Positions 1 to 5,867 are shown, numbered from the stretch's first letter. The stretch: 11,082 bases of DNA from Acidobacteriota bacterium (GCA_003224635.1 QHZK01000018.1:1-11082), one strand, 5' to 3'. Notes: generated from the letters alone by a model not told the origin. A program made the numbers and translations.

Positions 1-564
1 CAGCATTTGAAGCACTTCTACGAGCTTACCGTCCTCACGGCCGACCGCCCGTTTTTGTTCGCCTCGCTTACCGGGACGCTGGCGGCGTGGGGAATGAACA
101 TCCTGAAAGCGGACGCGTTCGCGAACTCCGCCGGCATAGTGCTGGATACTTTCCGGTTTGTGGACCTCTACCAGACGCTCGCGATGAACCCGTCGGAGAT
201 TGGCCGCTTCGAGCAGACCGTGATCGACGTCGTGTCCGGCAAGGTGGGCGTGACGGCGCTCTTGAGCGGACGCGCGAGCCCCCAAAAGCTTCCGCGCGCC
301 AAGGTTGTGGTTCCAACGCAGATTCGCTTCGACGATGCTTCCTCGTCCACGAGCACGCTCCTCGAACTGATCACTCAGGACCGCCCCGGTCTGCTCTACC
401 GCGTCAGCTCGACGCTCGCCGAACTGGGGTGCAACATCGAAGTGGCGCTCATCGACACGGAAGGCCAGAAGGTGATCGATGTGTTCTACCTCACATCGGC
501 GGGCGCCAAACTCGACAGCCGCAAGCAGGAAGGCATTCGCCAGGCCCTCCTGCCCAAGCTCTGA
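1..564 (+). CDS. glnD: GlnD C-terminus: PII uridylyltransferase/uridylyl-removing enzyme, two ACT domains (5' partial)
   Basis: The reading frame is open from the first base, so the gene starts upstream and only about 187 C-terminal residues are present. Two ACT regulatory domains are visible. The first begins at about residue 6 with the pattern YELTVLTADRPFLFASLTG. The second begins at about residue 118 with LLELITQDRPGLLYRVSS. Both match the classic ACT opening (strand, DRPGL, helix) found at the end of bifunctional GlnD. In that family the N-terminal nucleotidyltransferase and HD domains modify and demodify the nitrogen signalling protein PII, while the ACT pair binds glutamine. Neither catalytic domain is in the window, so the GlnD call rests on the ACT pair and its position at the protein end. 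Another multi-ACT protein is possible but less likely. The first ACT has F where G is usual in the DRPG(L/F) turn. Confidence 0.82.
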   Translation, partial: QHLKHFYELTVLTADRPFLFASLTGTLAAWGMNILKADAFANSAGIVLDTFRFVDLYQTLAMNPSEIGRFEQTVIDVVSGKVGVTALLSGRASPQKLPRAKVVVPTQIRFDDASSSTSTLLELITQDRPGLLYRVSSTLAELGCNIEVALIDTEGQKVIDVFYLTSAGAKLDSRKQEGIRQALLPKL

Positions 565-696
565 CGCGAACGCGGGCGACCTGCCGGGAGCGAGACTTGC
601 ATGGTCCGCTTGACTCGATCAGCGGCGCTTTGGCAATCTAAAAACCGGGGGCGGGTGACGCGGTTCACCCGTATGGAGCGTTTCTGGTGGGGCAGT

Positions 697-1242
697 ATGC
701 TGGAAGGCCATCCGTTAAGAAAGCTGTTTGCCGATCTGACTCGCGAGACTTTCTATCGCCAACTTCATCATTATGACTCCGAAGTGGCGGCTTACCTCGT
801 CGACCTGCTAGTAGGTTTCACGCACGTCGAGAACCTTTACAAAATCCGCGACGCGGCGGGGCGGCGCCTGGAAGACGTGGGAGAAATGCTGATCGAGTCG
901 AACCCCCTGCTCGGCGCCGCTTCATTCGACCGCGAGCGAGAGGTCCGTAAACACGTCGGCGACTACACGCTCTTCTTCGCGGGGCTCTTTCCCGAGCACC
1001 TCAAGCGGCCGCGGCGCTCGCTCAGCCTCGACTACTTTGTGGACTACGTTAAGGCCGGCAAGGAGTCCTACCGGATCGTTTCCAAGTTCGATCAGTTCGA
1101 ATACCGCAGGGTTGCGCCGCTGTTCCGCCGGCTCGCCGAGAATTTCGAGCTTTGCGTCTACGGACTGAACCGCGTCCGCGACCAGTTGCGCCGGATGGAG
1201 AACAGCGACTACCGGCGCGTCGAACGGACGCTCATCACGTAG
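697..1242 (+). CDS. Conserved all-helical protein of unknown function
   Basis: This is an open frame of 181 residues from the ATG at 697. The protein is rich in charged and hydrophobic residues and predicted by eye to be all-alpha. It has no signal peptide or membrane segment and no catalytic motif that I recognise. Notable segments are FTHVENLYKIRDAAGRRLED (about residues 36-55), ESNPLLGAASFDREREVRKH and VGDYTLFFAGLFPE. The start is uncertain. ATG 697 has GGTGGGG five bases upstream. ATG 673 has no Shine-Dalgarno and directly follows a 7-bp hairpin (652-671). ATG 601 has GGGAG ten bases upstream, but its extra N-terminus is basic and low in complexity. The gene follows glnD by 132 bp on the same strand and may be cotranscribed. 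It looks like a genuine conserved gene with no assignable function. Its stop overlaps the convergent small gene by 8 bp. Confidence 0.7.
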   Translation: MLEGHPLRKLFADLTRETFYRQLHHYDSEVAAYLVDLLVGFTHVENLYKIRDAAGRRLEDVGEMLIESNPLLGAASFDREREVRKHVGDYTLFFAGLFPEHLKRPRRSLSLDYFVDYVKAGKESYRIVSKFDQFEYRRVAPLFRRLAENFELCVYGLNRVRDQLRRMENSDYRRVERTLIT

Positions 1243-1567
1243 TCCGGGATTGTTCAACCGGACCCGGCCCCTGCCGAACGTCTCCTCCAGCCTTCACTTC
1301 AAAGTGGCGGCGCGGGCGCTTTCGGACGAGTTGCTCCAGGCCCCACAGAGCGGAGTCCGATCCCTCGTCCTTGAGCTGCTGGAACGATTTCGTATTGGTC
1401 CCGCCGCAGCGCGGGCACCGTTCCCAGGGCCTGCCCAGAATCAGGACCGGCGGCGCCTCGGAATAGAAGACCGATCTCTCAGAGTCGTGCCCGGTGTGCA
1501 TCATGCAGGTGTAGCAGACGAACCAGAATTTTCGGTCGCTCTTTGAGACCCGGCCCAAAATCCCCAT
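1235..1567 (-). CDS. Small four-cysteine zinc-ribbon-like protein, copy 1
   Basis: This encodes 110 residues. Two CxxC pairs (C18-x2-C21 in CYTCMMH and C51-x2-C54 in CPRCGG) suggest a zinc-ribbon or treble-clef fold, with a basic tail (RKRPRRHFEVK). The start at 1567 is chosen because GGAGGAG lies seven bases upstream. A longer reading from ATG 1600 would begin inside the putative -10 box and is rejected. The gene lies in the left copy of a 345-bp duplication, and residues 1-92 differ from copy 2 only at residue 29 (Ser here, Ala there) and residue 71 (Asp here, His there). After about residue 93 the frame leaves the repeat into unrelated sequence and stops 8 bp inside the end of the convergent gene, so the last ~17 residues may not be native. 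No enzymatic function can be assigned. Nucleic-acid or protein binding is only a guess from the cysteine pattern. Confidence 0.72.
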   Translation of the reverse strand: MGILGRVSKSDRKFWFVCYTCMMHTGHDSERSVFYSEAPPVLILGRPWERCPRCGGTNTKSFQQLKDEGSDSALWGLEQLVRKRPRRHFEVKAGGDVRQGPGPVEQSRTT

Positions 1568-1632
1568 CTCGAAGCTCCTCCAAGGTGATCTCTGATTCAT
1601 TATCGCCGGAGGCCGGGCTTATCTTCAAGGCG
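1288..1632. repeat. 345-bp direct repeat, left copy
   Basis: This segment matches 2035-2379 at 341 of 345 positions with no gap, at a constant offset of 747 bp. The four differences are at 1298 (T here, C there), 1331 (T, C), 1357 (C, G) and 1483 (A, C). Two are silent and two change the encoded protein. On the minus strand the unit starts four bases before a -35-like box and ends just before the end of the gene, so it is almost exactly a promoter-to-gene cassette. The flanks on both sides diverge at once, and I see no terminal inverted repeats or target-site duplication. Confidence 0.95.
1599..1628 (-). promoter_or_regulatory. Sigma-70-like promoter of small gene copy 1
   Basis: Read on the minus strand, TTGAAG (1628-1623) is followed after 18 bases by GATAAT (1604-1599). 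These match 4/6 and 5/6 of the sigma-70 consensus. Transcription would begin near 1592, leaving a leader of about 25 bases containing the GGAGGAG ribosome binding site of the start at 1567. The whole element lies inside the duplicated segment. Confidence 0.5.
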
Positions 1633-1999
1633 AGGGCTGCGCGAAGGCGCCGTCGCGCGACTGTCCCGCTGGACCGGCATTAATCGCAAAGCAGGTGGCA
1701 CTCATCAGGGCGGGGCTTTTCCCCGCCGCATAACCGGGACGGCGTATGCCAACACCATGGTAGGTCCGGCCTGAAACTTAAAATCGACGGTCAACTCCCC
1801 TATGAGCATTGCGTGCGCCGGAAGAAATGCACTGACCTCCGGATGCGGGATTCGAGGTTGTGATGGGGAGATATGCTGAAGTGCGTTTGCTTGCCCTGAT
1901 GAGGACCAGCACCCATAGAGGGTGACGACCCCAAGCGTCACTTTTCGGAAGAGATGCCTAGACACTGTACTCTCAGAACTGCCCGCCAGCGGCGGCAGT
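1633..1999. other. Spacer between the two small-gene copies; no convincing gene
   Basis: This 367-bp stretch separates copy 1's promoter from copy 2's stop codon. A minus-strand open frame of 104 codons (2019-1705) overlaps copy 2's 3' end. It has no clear ribosome binding site, no recognisable domain and a mixed third-base composition unlike the strong G/C bias of the real genes, so I do not call it. A 7-bp GC-rich hairpin (1709-1715 with 1721-1727, loop CTTTT) lies here without a following T-run on either strand, so it is at best a weak terminator. Confidence 0.55.
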
Positions 2000-2314
2000 T
2001 CACAAATGAGTTTCACCACTGAGAAACTCGCCCGCAGCCTTCACCTCAAAGTGGCGGCGCGGGCGCTTTCGGACGAGCTGCTCCAGGCCCCACAGAGCGG
2101 AGTGCGATCCCTCGTCCTTGAGCTGCTGGAACGATTTCGTATTGGTCCCGCCGCAGCGCGGGCACCGTTCCCAGGGCCTGCCCAGAATCAGGACCGGCGG
2201 CGCCTCGGAATAGAAGACCGATCTCTCAGCGTCGTGCCCGGTGTGCATCATGCAGGTGTAGCAGACGAACCAGAATTTTCGGTCGCTCTTTGAGACCCGG
2301 CCCAAAATCCCCAT
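2000..2314 (-). CDS. Small four-cysteine zinc-ribbon-like protein, copy 2
   Basis: This encodes 104 residues, starting at 2314 with GGAGGAG seven bases upstream. It is the near-identical paralogue of the gene at 1567-1235. The cysteine pairs C18/C21 and C51/C54, the aromatic N-terminus (RKFWFVC) and the basic tail (RKRPRRHFEVK) are all conserved. The differences are Ala for Ser at residue 29 and His for Asp at residue 71. After about residue 93 the repeat ends and a different short tail (AAGEFLSGETHL) follows, six residues shorter than in copy 1. It is divergently oriented to the GbsR-like regulator, with the two promoters about 95 bp apart, so shared regulation is possible. Function is unknown. 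Confidence 0.72.
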   Translation of the reverse strand: MGILGRVSKSDRKFWFVCYTCMMHTGHDAERSVFYSEAPPVLILGRPWERCPRCGGTNTKSFQQLKDEGSHSALWGLEQLVRKRPRRHFEVKAAGEFLSGETHL

Positions 2315-2379
2315 CTCGAAGCTCCTCCAAGGTGATCTCTGATTCATTATCGCCGGAGGCCGGGCTTATCTTCAAGGCG
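2035..2379. repeat. 345-bp direct repeat, right copy
   Basis: This is the partner of the repeat at 1288-1632, in the same orientation and with four substitutions. The edges fall at the same functional points: just upstream of the minus-strand -35 box on the right, and shortly before the stop codon on the left. The right flank is an unrelated GC-rich stretch leading into the promoter of the regulator gene. Confidence 0.95.
2346..2375 (-). promoter_or_regulatory. Sigma-70-like promoter of small gene copy 2
   Basis: This element is identical to that of copy 1. On the minus strand TTGAAG (2375-2370) is followed after 18 bases by GATAAT (2351-2346). It faces away from the regulator promoter at 2471-2499. 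Confidence 0.5.
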
Positions 2380-2470
2380 CAGGCCATGCGGCCGCCCCGG
2401 TCCGCCGCCCGGTTGCCGCGAGCGTTGTCCTTCTGAGTTCCCGGCCGCGGGCGTCCGGCGTAGAAAGCCC

Positions 2471-2499
2471 TTGACAAACGCCAGTGTGAGCGGTATATT
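2471..2499 (+). promoter_or_regulatory. Near-consensus sigma-70 promoter of the GbsR-like regulator
   Basis: A perfect TTGACA (2471-2476) is followed after exactly 17 bases by TATATT (2494-2499), matching 5/6 of the -10 consensus. Transcription would start near 2506. It is the best promoter in the window and lies directly before the regulator gene. Its -10 box is overlapped by a 16-bp palindrome that is a likely operator. Confidence 0.75.
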
Positions 2500-2513
2500 C
2501 TGTAATAACAGAA
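2498..2513. promoter_or_regulatory. Palindromic operator candidate TTCTGT-AATA-ACAGAA
   Basis: This is a perfect 6-4-6 inverted repeat overlapping the last two bases of the -10 box and the likely transcription start. A bound dimeric winged-helix protein there would block RNA polymerase. MarR-superfamily regulators commonly bind 16-20 bp palindromes in their own promoters, so autoregulation by the following gene is the natural inference. The palindrome is AT-rich in an otherwise GC-rich region. Confidence 0.6.
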
Positions 2514-2526
2514 AGTGCAGAATGAT

Positions 2527-3066
2527 ATGATCACTCTGACGCCGGTCATGCGCAAATTTATCCTCCACTGGGGCGAGATGGGGACCCGCTGGGGCGTCAA
2601 CCGCACCGTGGCCCAGGTGCATGCCCTGCTCTACCTTTCGCCCGAGCCGCTGAACGCCGAAGAGATTGCGAAGGCCCTGTCCGTGGCGCGGTCGAACGTC
2701 TCGACCAGCCTTCGGGAGCTCGAAAGCTGGGGCATCATCAAAGCCGTCCACCGGCTGGGCGACCGCCGAGAACACTACGAGTCCATGAAAGACGTGTGGG
2801 AGATGGCCCGCGTCATCTGCGATGAGCGGAAGCGGCGCGAAATCGACCCCACGCTGGCCATGCTGCGGGAGTGCGTCGAGGAGCTCGACAAAATGAAGCC
2901 CGGCGAGCCGGCGCTGCGCCAGCGGGCGCTCGATATGCTGACCTTCGTCGAGGCGCTGACCTCCTTGTACGAGGAGATGCATCGCCTGCCGACGGGCGCG
3001 ATCCGCAGTCTTTTGAAGATGCGAGGGAAGATCAGGAAGCTCCTGGAGCGCAGCTCTCCCGCCTAG
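2527..3066 (+). CDS. GbsR/MarR-family winged-helix transcriptional regulator
   Basis: This encodes 179 residues. The N-terminal half is a winged helix-turn-helix. AQVHALLYLSPEPLNAEEIA (about 29-48) forms the leading helices, SVARSNVSTSLRELESWGII (about 52-71) the recognition helix and wing entry, and VHRLGDRREHYES the beta wing. The C-terminal half (about 88-176) is a long helical dimerisation region. The layout and the FILHWGEMGTRWGVNRT opening fit the GbsR group (COG1510-like) rather than a short MarR protein. ATG 2527 is chosen because GTG 2515 would lie only about nine bases after the predicted transcription start. No strong Shine-Dalgarno is visible for either (AGAAAG at 2510-2515). The gene probably represses its own promoter and may control the membrane protein and SDR downstream. 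The inducer is unknown, and osmolyte control as in Bacillus GbsR cannot be assumed. Confidence 0.85.
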   Translation: MITLTPVMRKFILHWGEMGTRWGVNRTVAQVHALLYLSPEPLNAEEIAKALSVARSNVSTSLRELESWGIIKAVHRLGDRREHYESMKDVWEMARVICDERKRREIDPTLAMLRECVEELDKMKPGEPALRQRALDMLTFVEALTSLYEEMHRLPTGAIRSLLKMRGKIRKLLERSSPA

Positions 3067-3150
3067 AAGGACCTTCGTTGGTTCGCTTGAAACGAAACCC
3101 GTCGGGCGGAGGAGCGGCTTCCCTATCGACCAAGGAGGAGGTATCGGAAA

Positions 3151-3489
3151 ATGAATCGCGTTACAATTTTCCTCACGGGTGTCGGGACGACAGTCGTGGT
3201 TGCGAGCCTGGCCGTGGGTTATCTCAAATCCTCGCTCACGAAAATACTCATCGACCTGTGCGGCACCGAAGAACGCGCAAGTTTCTGGACCGCGTTCTCC
3301 AACGTGACGCTTATTCTGGTGCCGCTGATCTTCGCGCTCCACTACCGCCCCGAAACCGGGCCGGAGACCAGCCTCGTCTTCGAGATGGGCTCGCAGCTTG
3401 AATACGCCCTGATTGGCCTGGTCTGCTCGGTGTTGGCGCTGGGCATCGTGCTGAGCATCTTCATTCCGCGTCGACCGGTCGGCCAGTGA
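3151..3489 (+). CDS. Small inner-membrane protein with three transmembrane helices
   Basis: This encodes 112 residues with an excellent ribosome binding site (AGGAGG-type run at 3133-3141). Three hydrophobic helices are visible at about residues 5-24, 46-63 and 85-105, separated by a charged loop (DLCGTEERASFW) and an acidic loop (YRPETGPETS). The C-terminus is short and basic (PRRPVGQ), suggesting a cytoplasmic end. It belongs to no family I recognise and has no catalytic motif. It lies 84 bp after the GbsR-like regulator on the same strand without an intervening terminator, and 72 bp before the SDR gene, so it is probably in the regulator's operon. A perfect 12-bp palindrome (AGCGGCGCCGCT, 3512-3523) sits in the gap after it. 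Confidence 0.72.
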   Translation: MNRVTIFLTGVGTTVVVASLAVGYLKSSLTKILIDLCGTEERASFWTAFSNVTLILVPLIFALHYRPETGPETSLVFEMGSQLEYALIGLVCSVLALGIVLSIFIPRRPVGQ

Positions 3490-3561
3490 ATCAGGGTCCT
3501 GCTGCGACGAAAGCGGCGCCGCTGCGGCGGTTGCCAGGGAAGAAGGAGGGTTAGTGGTGAA

Positions 3562-4485
3562 ATGAACGTAGTGACCGGAGCCTTTGGCTACACGGGAAAG
3601 CACATCACACAGCGGCTGTTATCTGCCGGGGAGCGAGTCAGGACCCTGACTGGGCATCCCAACCGTCCAAACCCGTTCGGTGAGCGTGTGAGCGTTGTGC
3701 CTTTCAACTTTGAGGACCCCGTCGAGCTGGTAAAGAGTTTGCAAGGAGCTACAACGCTCTACAACACGTACTGGGTGCGCTTTGCGCATGGAGACTTCAC
3801 CTTCGATCGAGCAGTCCATAATACAAAGGTGCTCATCAAGGCAGCCGAAGAAGCCGGCATCAGCAGGATCGTCCACATCAGCATCACGAACCCCTCTGAG
3901 CATTCGCCTCTTCCCTATTTCAAAGGCAAGGCGACTCTGGAGATGGCGATCGTCAGCTCGAAGCTGTCCTACGCGATCGTCCGTCCGGCCGTCATTTTCG
4001 GTGGCGGCGAGGACATCCTGATCAACAACATTGCCTGGCTGCTGCGGCACTTCCCCGTATTCGGCGTGCCGGGCTCGGGCGATTACCGCCTGCAACCGGT
4101 CTTCGTTGAGGACTTGGCCGAGATTGCCGTTGACGCCGCGAGACACGACAGAAGCCTTATTCTCGACGCAGTCGGCGCAGAGGTCTACACGTTCGGGCAA
4201 CTGGTCGAACTCATCGCTGGTGCGGTCGGCAGCAGAGCCAGGATCGCCCATTTGAGCAAAGAACGGACACTGTCGGCCCTGCGGCTGCTCGGCTGGCTGG
4301 TCCGAGACGTAGTGCTGACGGCGGAGGAAGTGGAAGGGCTGATGTCCGATCTTCTGGTCTCTTCCGACGCTCCCAGAGGGAAGACGCGCTTGAGCGAATG
4401 GTTGCGGCAGAACGCCGAGCATGTGGGCGCCCGGTACGCGTCCGAGCTGGACCGGCATTATCGCAAAGCGGGTGGTGCTCATTAA
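3562..4485 (+). CDS. NmrA/NAD(P)H-binding atypical short-chain dehydrogenase (SDR a) family protein
   Basis: This encodes 307 residues. The N-terminus VVTGAFGYTGKHI has the glycine-rich Rossmann motif GxxGxxG (G6, G9, G12) for NAD(P) binding. A YxxxK pair (Y119, K123 in PYFKGK) sits where the SDR active site is expected, after HISITNPSEHS, and IVRPAVIFGGGED is the typical post-catalytic strand. The C-terminal region (about 200-300) is a small helical substrate domain, and there are no membrane segments. Such proteins are NAD(P)-dependent oxidoreductases, epimerases, or redox-sensing or assembly factors of the NmrA/NDUFA9-like type. The substrate cannot be read from the sequence. ATG 3562 has GGAGG at 3545-3549, about 12 bases away. 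The gene is third in the regulator/membrane protein group, 72 bp after its neighbour, with probable cotranscription. Confidence 0.8.
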   Translation: MNVVTGAFGYTGKHITQRLLSAGERVRTLTGHPNRPNPFGERVSVVPFNFEDPVELVKSLQGATTLYNTYWVRFAHGDFTFDRAVHNTKVLIKAAEEAGISRIVHISITNPSEHSPLPYFKGKATLEMAIVSSKLSYAIVRPAVIFGGGEDILINNIAWLLRHFPVFGVPGSGDYRLQPVFVEDLAEIAVDAARHDRSLILDAVGAEVYTFGQLVELIAGAVGSRARIAHLSKERTLSALRLLGWLVRDVVLTAEEVEGLMSDLLVSSDAPRGKTRLSEWLRQNAEHVGARYASELDRHYRKAGGAH

Positions 4486-4584
4486 TAGGGCGGGTCTTTC
4501 CGCGTCCTGCACCTGGTTAGCTCCTGAATCTTCGCCTAACTGCATGCCAGCTACCGCCTGCCGACTCGCAAGAGTCCGGACCCC

Positions 4585-4617
4585 AGATTCGAGATTCCAG
4601 ATATTCCAGATTCCAGA
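4585..4617 (+). repeat. Short degenerate direct repeats of ATTCCAG
   Basis: ATTCCAG occurs three times in 23 bp (4594-4600, 4603-4609, 4610-4616), preceded by a variant AGATTCG (4585-4591). It sits in the 204-bp gap between the SDR gene and the exported protein gene. It may be a slippage product or a small fragment of a dispersed repeat. No function is evident. Confidence 0.6.
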
Positions 4618-4629
4618 ATGAAGATATTG

Positions 4630-4655
4630 GGAACTTCCGGCAAGGGCTTTTCGTT
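4630..4655 (+). promoter_or_regulatory. Possible ECF-sigma-type promoter before the exported protein genes
   Basis: GGAACTT (4630-4636) is followed, 17 bases after its GGAAC core, by CGTT (4652-4655). Many extracytoplasmic-function sigma factors use a GGAAC -35 and a CGTC/CGTT -10 at this distance. It lies 35 bp upstream of a secreted protein gene, which fits envelope-stress control. No sigma-70 promoter is visible here. The motif is short and could occur by chance. Confidence 0.3.
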
Positions 4656-4689
4656 TCCACAGTAGGTCCAGAGTGATGAGGTGACAAAC

Positions 4690-5274
4690 ATGAAAAAAGT
4701 GCTATCCGGGCTGGGGGCGGGGTTCGACACAGGCCTTTGCTGCCTGTTCGTATTGACGTTCGCGGCCGCGATGGCGACGGCCCGAGCGGACGACCGCTGG
4801 CTGCATGTCAAAGTGGATGACACGGGCGGCGAGGGCGAAAAAGTCCGTGTCAACGTGCCGCTGTCGCTGGCGGAGAAAGTCCTTCCGTGCATCCACGCCC
4901 ACGACCTTGAGGGCGGGAAGGTAAAGATCAGGGGCGAAGTCAACGGCATCGATCTTCGCGCCCTCGTGGACGCAATTCGCGGTGCCGGTGACAACGAGTT
5001 CGTTACGGTCGAGGACCGTCACGAGCACGTGCGTGTCGCCAAAGTGGGCGGAGACCTTCTGATCAAGGTTCGCGAGGACCATGACAGGTCAAAGGTAGAC
5101 GTCAAGGTACCTTTCACCGTAGTCGAGGCCCTGCTTTCGGGCGGCAAGGATGAGCTCGACATCACCGCCGGCCTGCGCGCTTTGAGGGCGCAGGGCGACA
5201 CGGAGCTCGTCACTGTGAACGACAACGCCCAGACCGTGCGGATTTGGGTCGACTCCCGAAATACCGGTGAATAG
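4690..5274 (+). CDS. Exported repeat protein with signal peptide
   Basis: This encodes 194 residues. Residues 1-33 form a Sec signal peptide: basic MKK, a long hydrophobic core, and a likely cleavage after ARA before DDRW. The mature part carries a twofold internal repeat. Unit A (about 37-118) contains KVRVNVPLSLAEKVLP and then DNEFVTVEDRHEHVRVAK. Unit B (about 123-188) contains KVDVKVPFTVVEALLSG and then DTELVTVNDNAQTVRIWVD. Each unit alternates charged beta strands with one amphipathic helix, which suggests a small alpha/beta fold. The start at 4690 is preceded by GAGGTG at 4678-4683; GTG 4681 would add only three residues and lies in that site. The next gene encodes a paralogue, 100 bp downstream. 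I recall similar proteins in Acidobacteriota without assigned function, and I cannot name a domain with certainty. Confidence 0.75.
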   Translation: MKKVLSGLGAGFDTGLCCLFVLTFAAAMATARADDRWLHVKVDDTGGEGEKVRVNVPLSLAEKVLPCIHAHDLEGGKVKIRGEVNGIDLRALVDAIRGAGDNEFVTVEDRHEHVRVAKVGGDLLIKVREDHDRSKVDVKVPFTVVEALLSGGKDELDITAGLRALRAQGDTELVTVNDNAQTVRIWVDSRNTGE

Positions 5275-5374
5275 CGGCTGTAGCGACGGCCCGGTGGCCG
5301 TCTCCACCGGCGGGCCGGGGCGGCAGGGGAATTTAGCCTCGCTGCAAGGCATTACGTCCGAAGGGGGGCCAAAA

Positions 5375-5827
5375 ATGGCGTCGAGAGGAAGACTTCTGAT
5401 TCAGCGCATCCTGCTGGTGATAGTTGGAGTCGCATTGCTCACGGGCCTCGTCGCGTACAGCCAGGGCGCGGTCATAGTCTACGTCCACGAAAAGAAGCCT
5501 GAAGGACATCGCATCTGGGTCCCGGCGCCGGCGCTGCTCGTCGACTTGGGCGTGCGATTTGTGCCCGAGGAGAGGTTGCGGGACGCCTTGCAGGACCTTC
5601 GACCCTGGCTGCCTGCCATCGAGGCCGCAGGCCACGAGCTCGAGCGAAGTCCGGACGGACTGCTGGTCGAGGTCAAGGACCGGACCGACCACGTGATGGT
5701 CTCAAAGGGTGGAGACGTGCTGCGGGTGGATGTCGACTCCGAGACGGAGACCGTGCATGTGTCCGTTCCAATCAGCTTGATCGAGTCCGTCGCGGAGAGG
5801 CTCGGGACGTCCGGCGGTGCGGTCTGA
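5375..5827 (+). CDS. Membrane-anchored paralogue of the preceding exported protein
   Basis: This encodes 150 residues from ATG 5375, preceded by AAGGGGGG as a ribosome binding site of moderate quality. Residues 11-30 form one hydrophobic helix (RILLVIVGVALLTGLVAYSQ), acting as an uncleaved anchor or signal. The rest is related to its neighbour. DGLLVEVKDRTDHVMVSKGG (94-113) matches NEFVTVEDRHEHVRVAKVGG, and ETVHVSVPISLIESVAERL (125-143) matches KVDVKVPFTVVEALLSG. The first half (IWVPAPALLVDLGVRFVPEE, 47-66) corresponds to the VNVPLSLAEKVL segment but has diverged. Tandem position and shared units point to duplication followed by specialisation, one form being free or cleaved and one anchored. 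Function is unknown, and a joint role in the cell envelope is an inference. Confidence 0.72.
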   Translation: MASRGRLLIQRILLVIVGVALLTGLVAYSQGAVIVYVHEKKPEGHRIWVPAPALLVDLGVRFVPEERLRDALQDLRPWLPAIEAAGHELERSPDGLLVEVKDRTDHVMVSKGGDVLRVDVDSETETVHVSVPISLIESVAERLGTSGGAV

Positions 5828-5867
5828 GGCTCAGAAACGCGGGCAGCGTCTGCATCCGTAACCCTCA

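Noticed and set aside
1568..1600. Eleven-residue N-terminal extension (MNQRSPWRSFE) of the small CxxC protein
   Set aside because: Its ATG overlaps the predicted -10 box, and the downstream ATG has an ideal Shine-Dalgarno sequence. The same holds for copy 2.
1705..2019. Minus-strand 104-codon open frame between the two small-gene copies
   Set aside because: It has no clear ribosome binding site, no recognisable motif and a third-base composition weaker than in neighbouring genes, and its start lies inside the variable tail of copy 2.
2347..3603. Long minus-strand open frame (418 codons) opposite the regulator and membrane protein genes
   Set aside because: It is a shadow frame of GC-rich plus-strand genes. 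Its His/Arg/Gln-rich composition lacks any domain, and the plus-strand frames have family motifs, ribosome binding sites and a promoter.
3619..4545. Long minus-strand open frame opposite the SDR gene
   Set aside because: The plus-strand product has a full Rossmann motif and YxxxK, and the antisense product has no recognisable feature.
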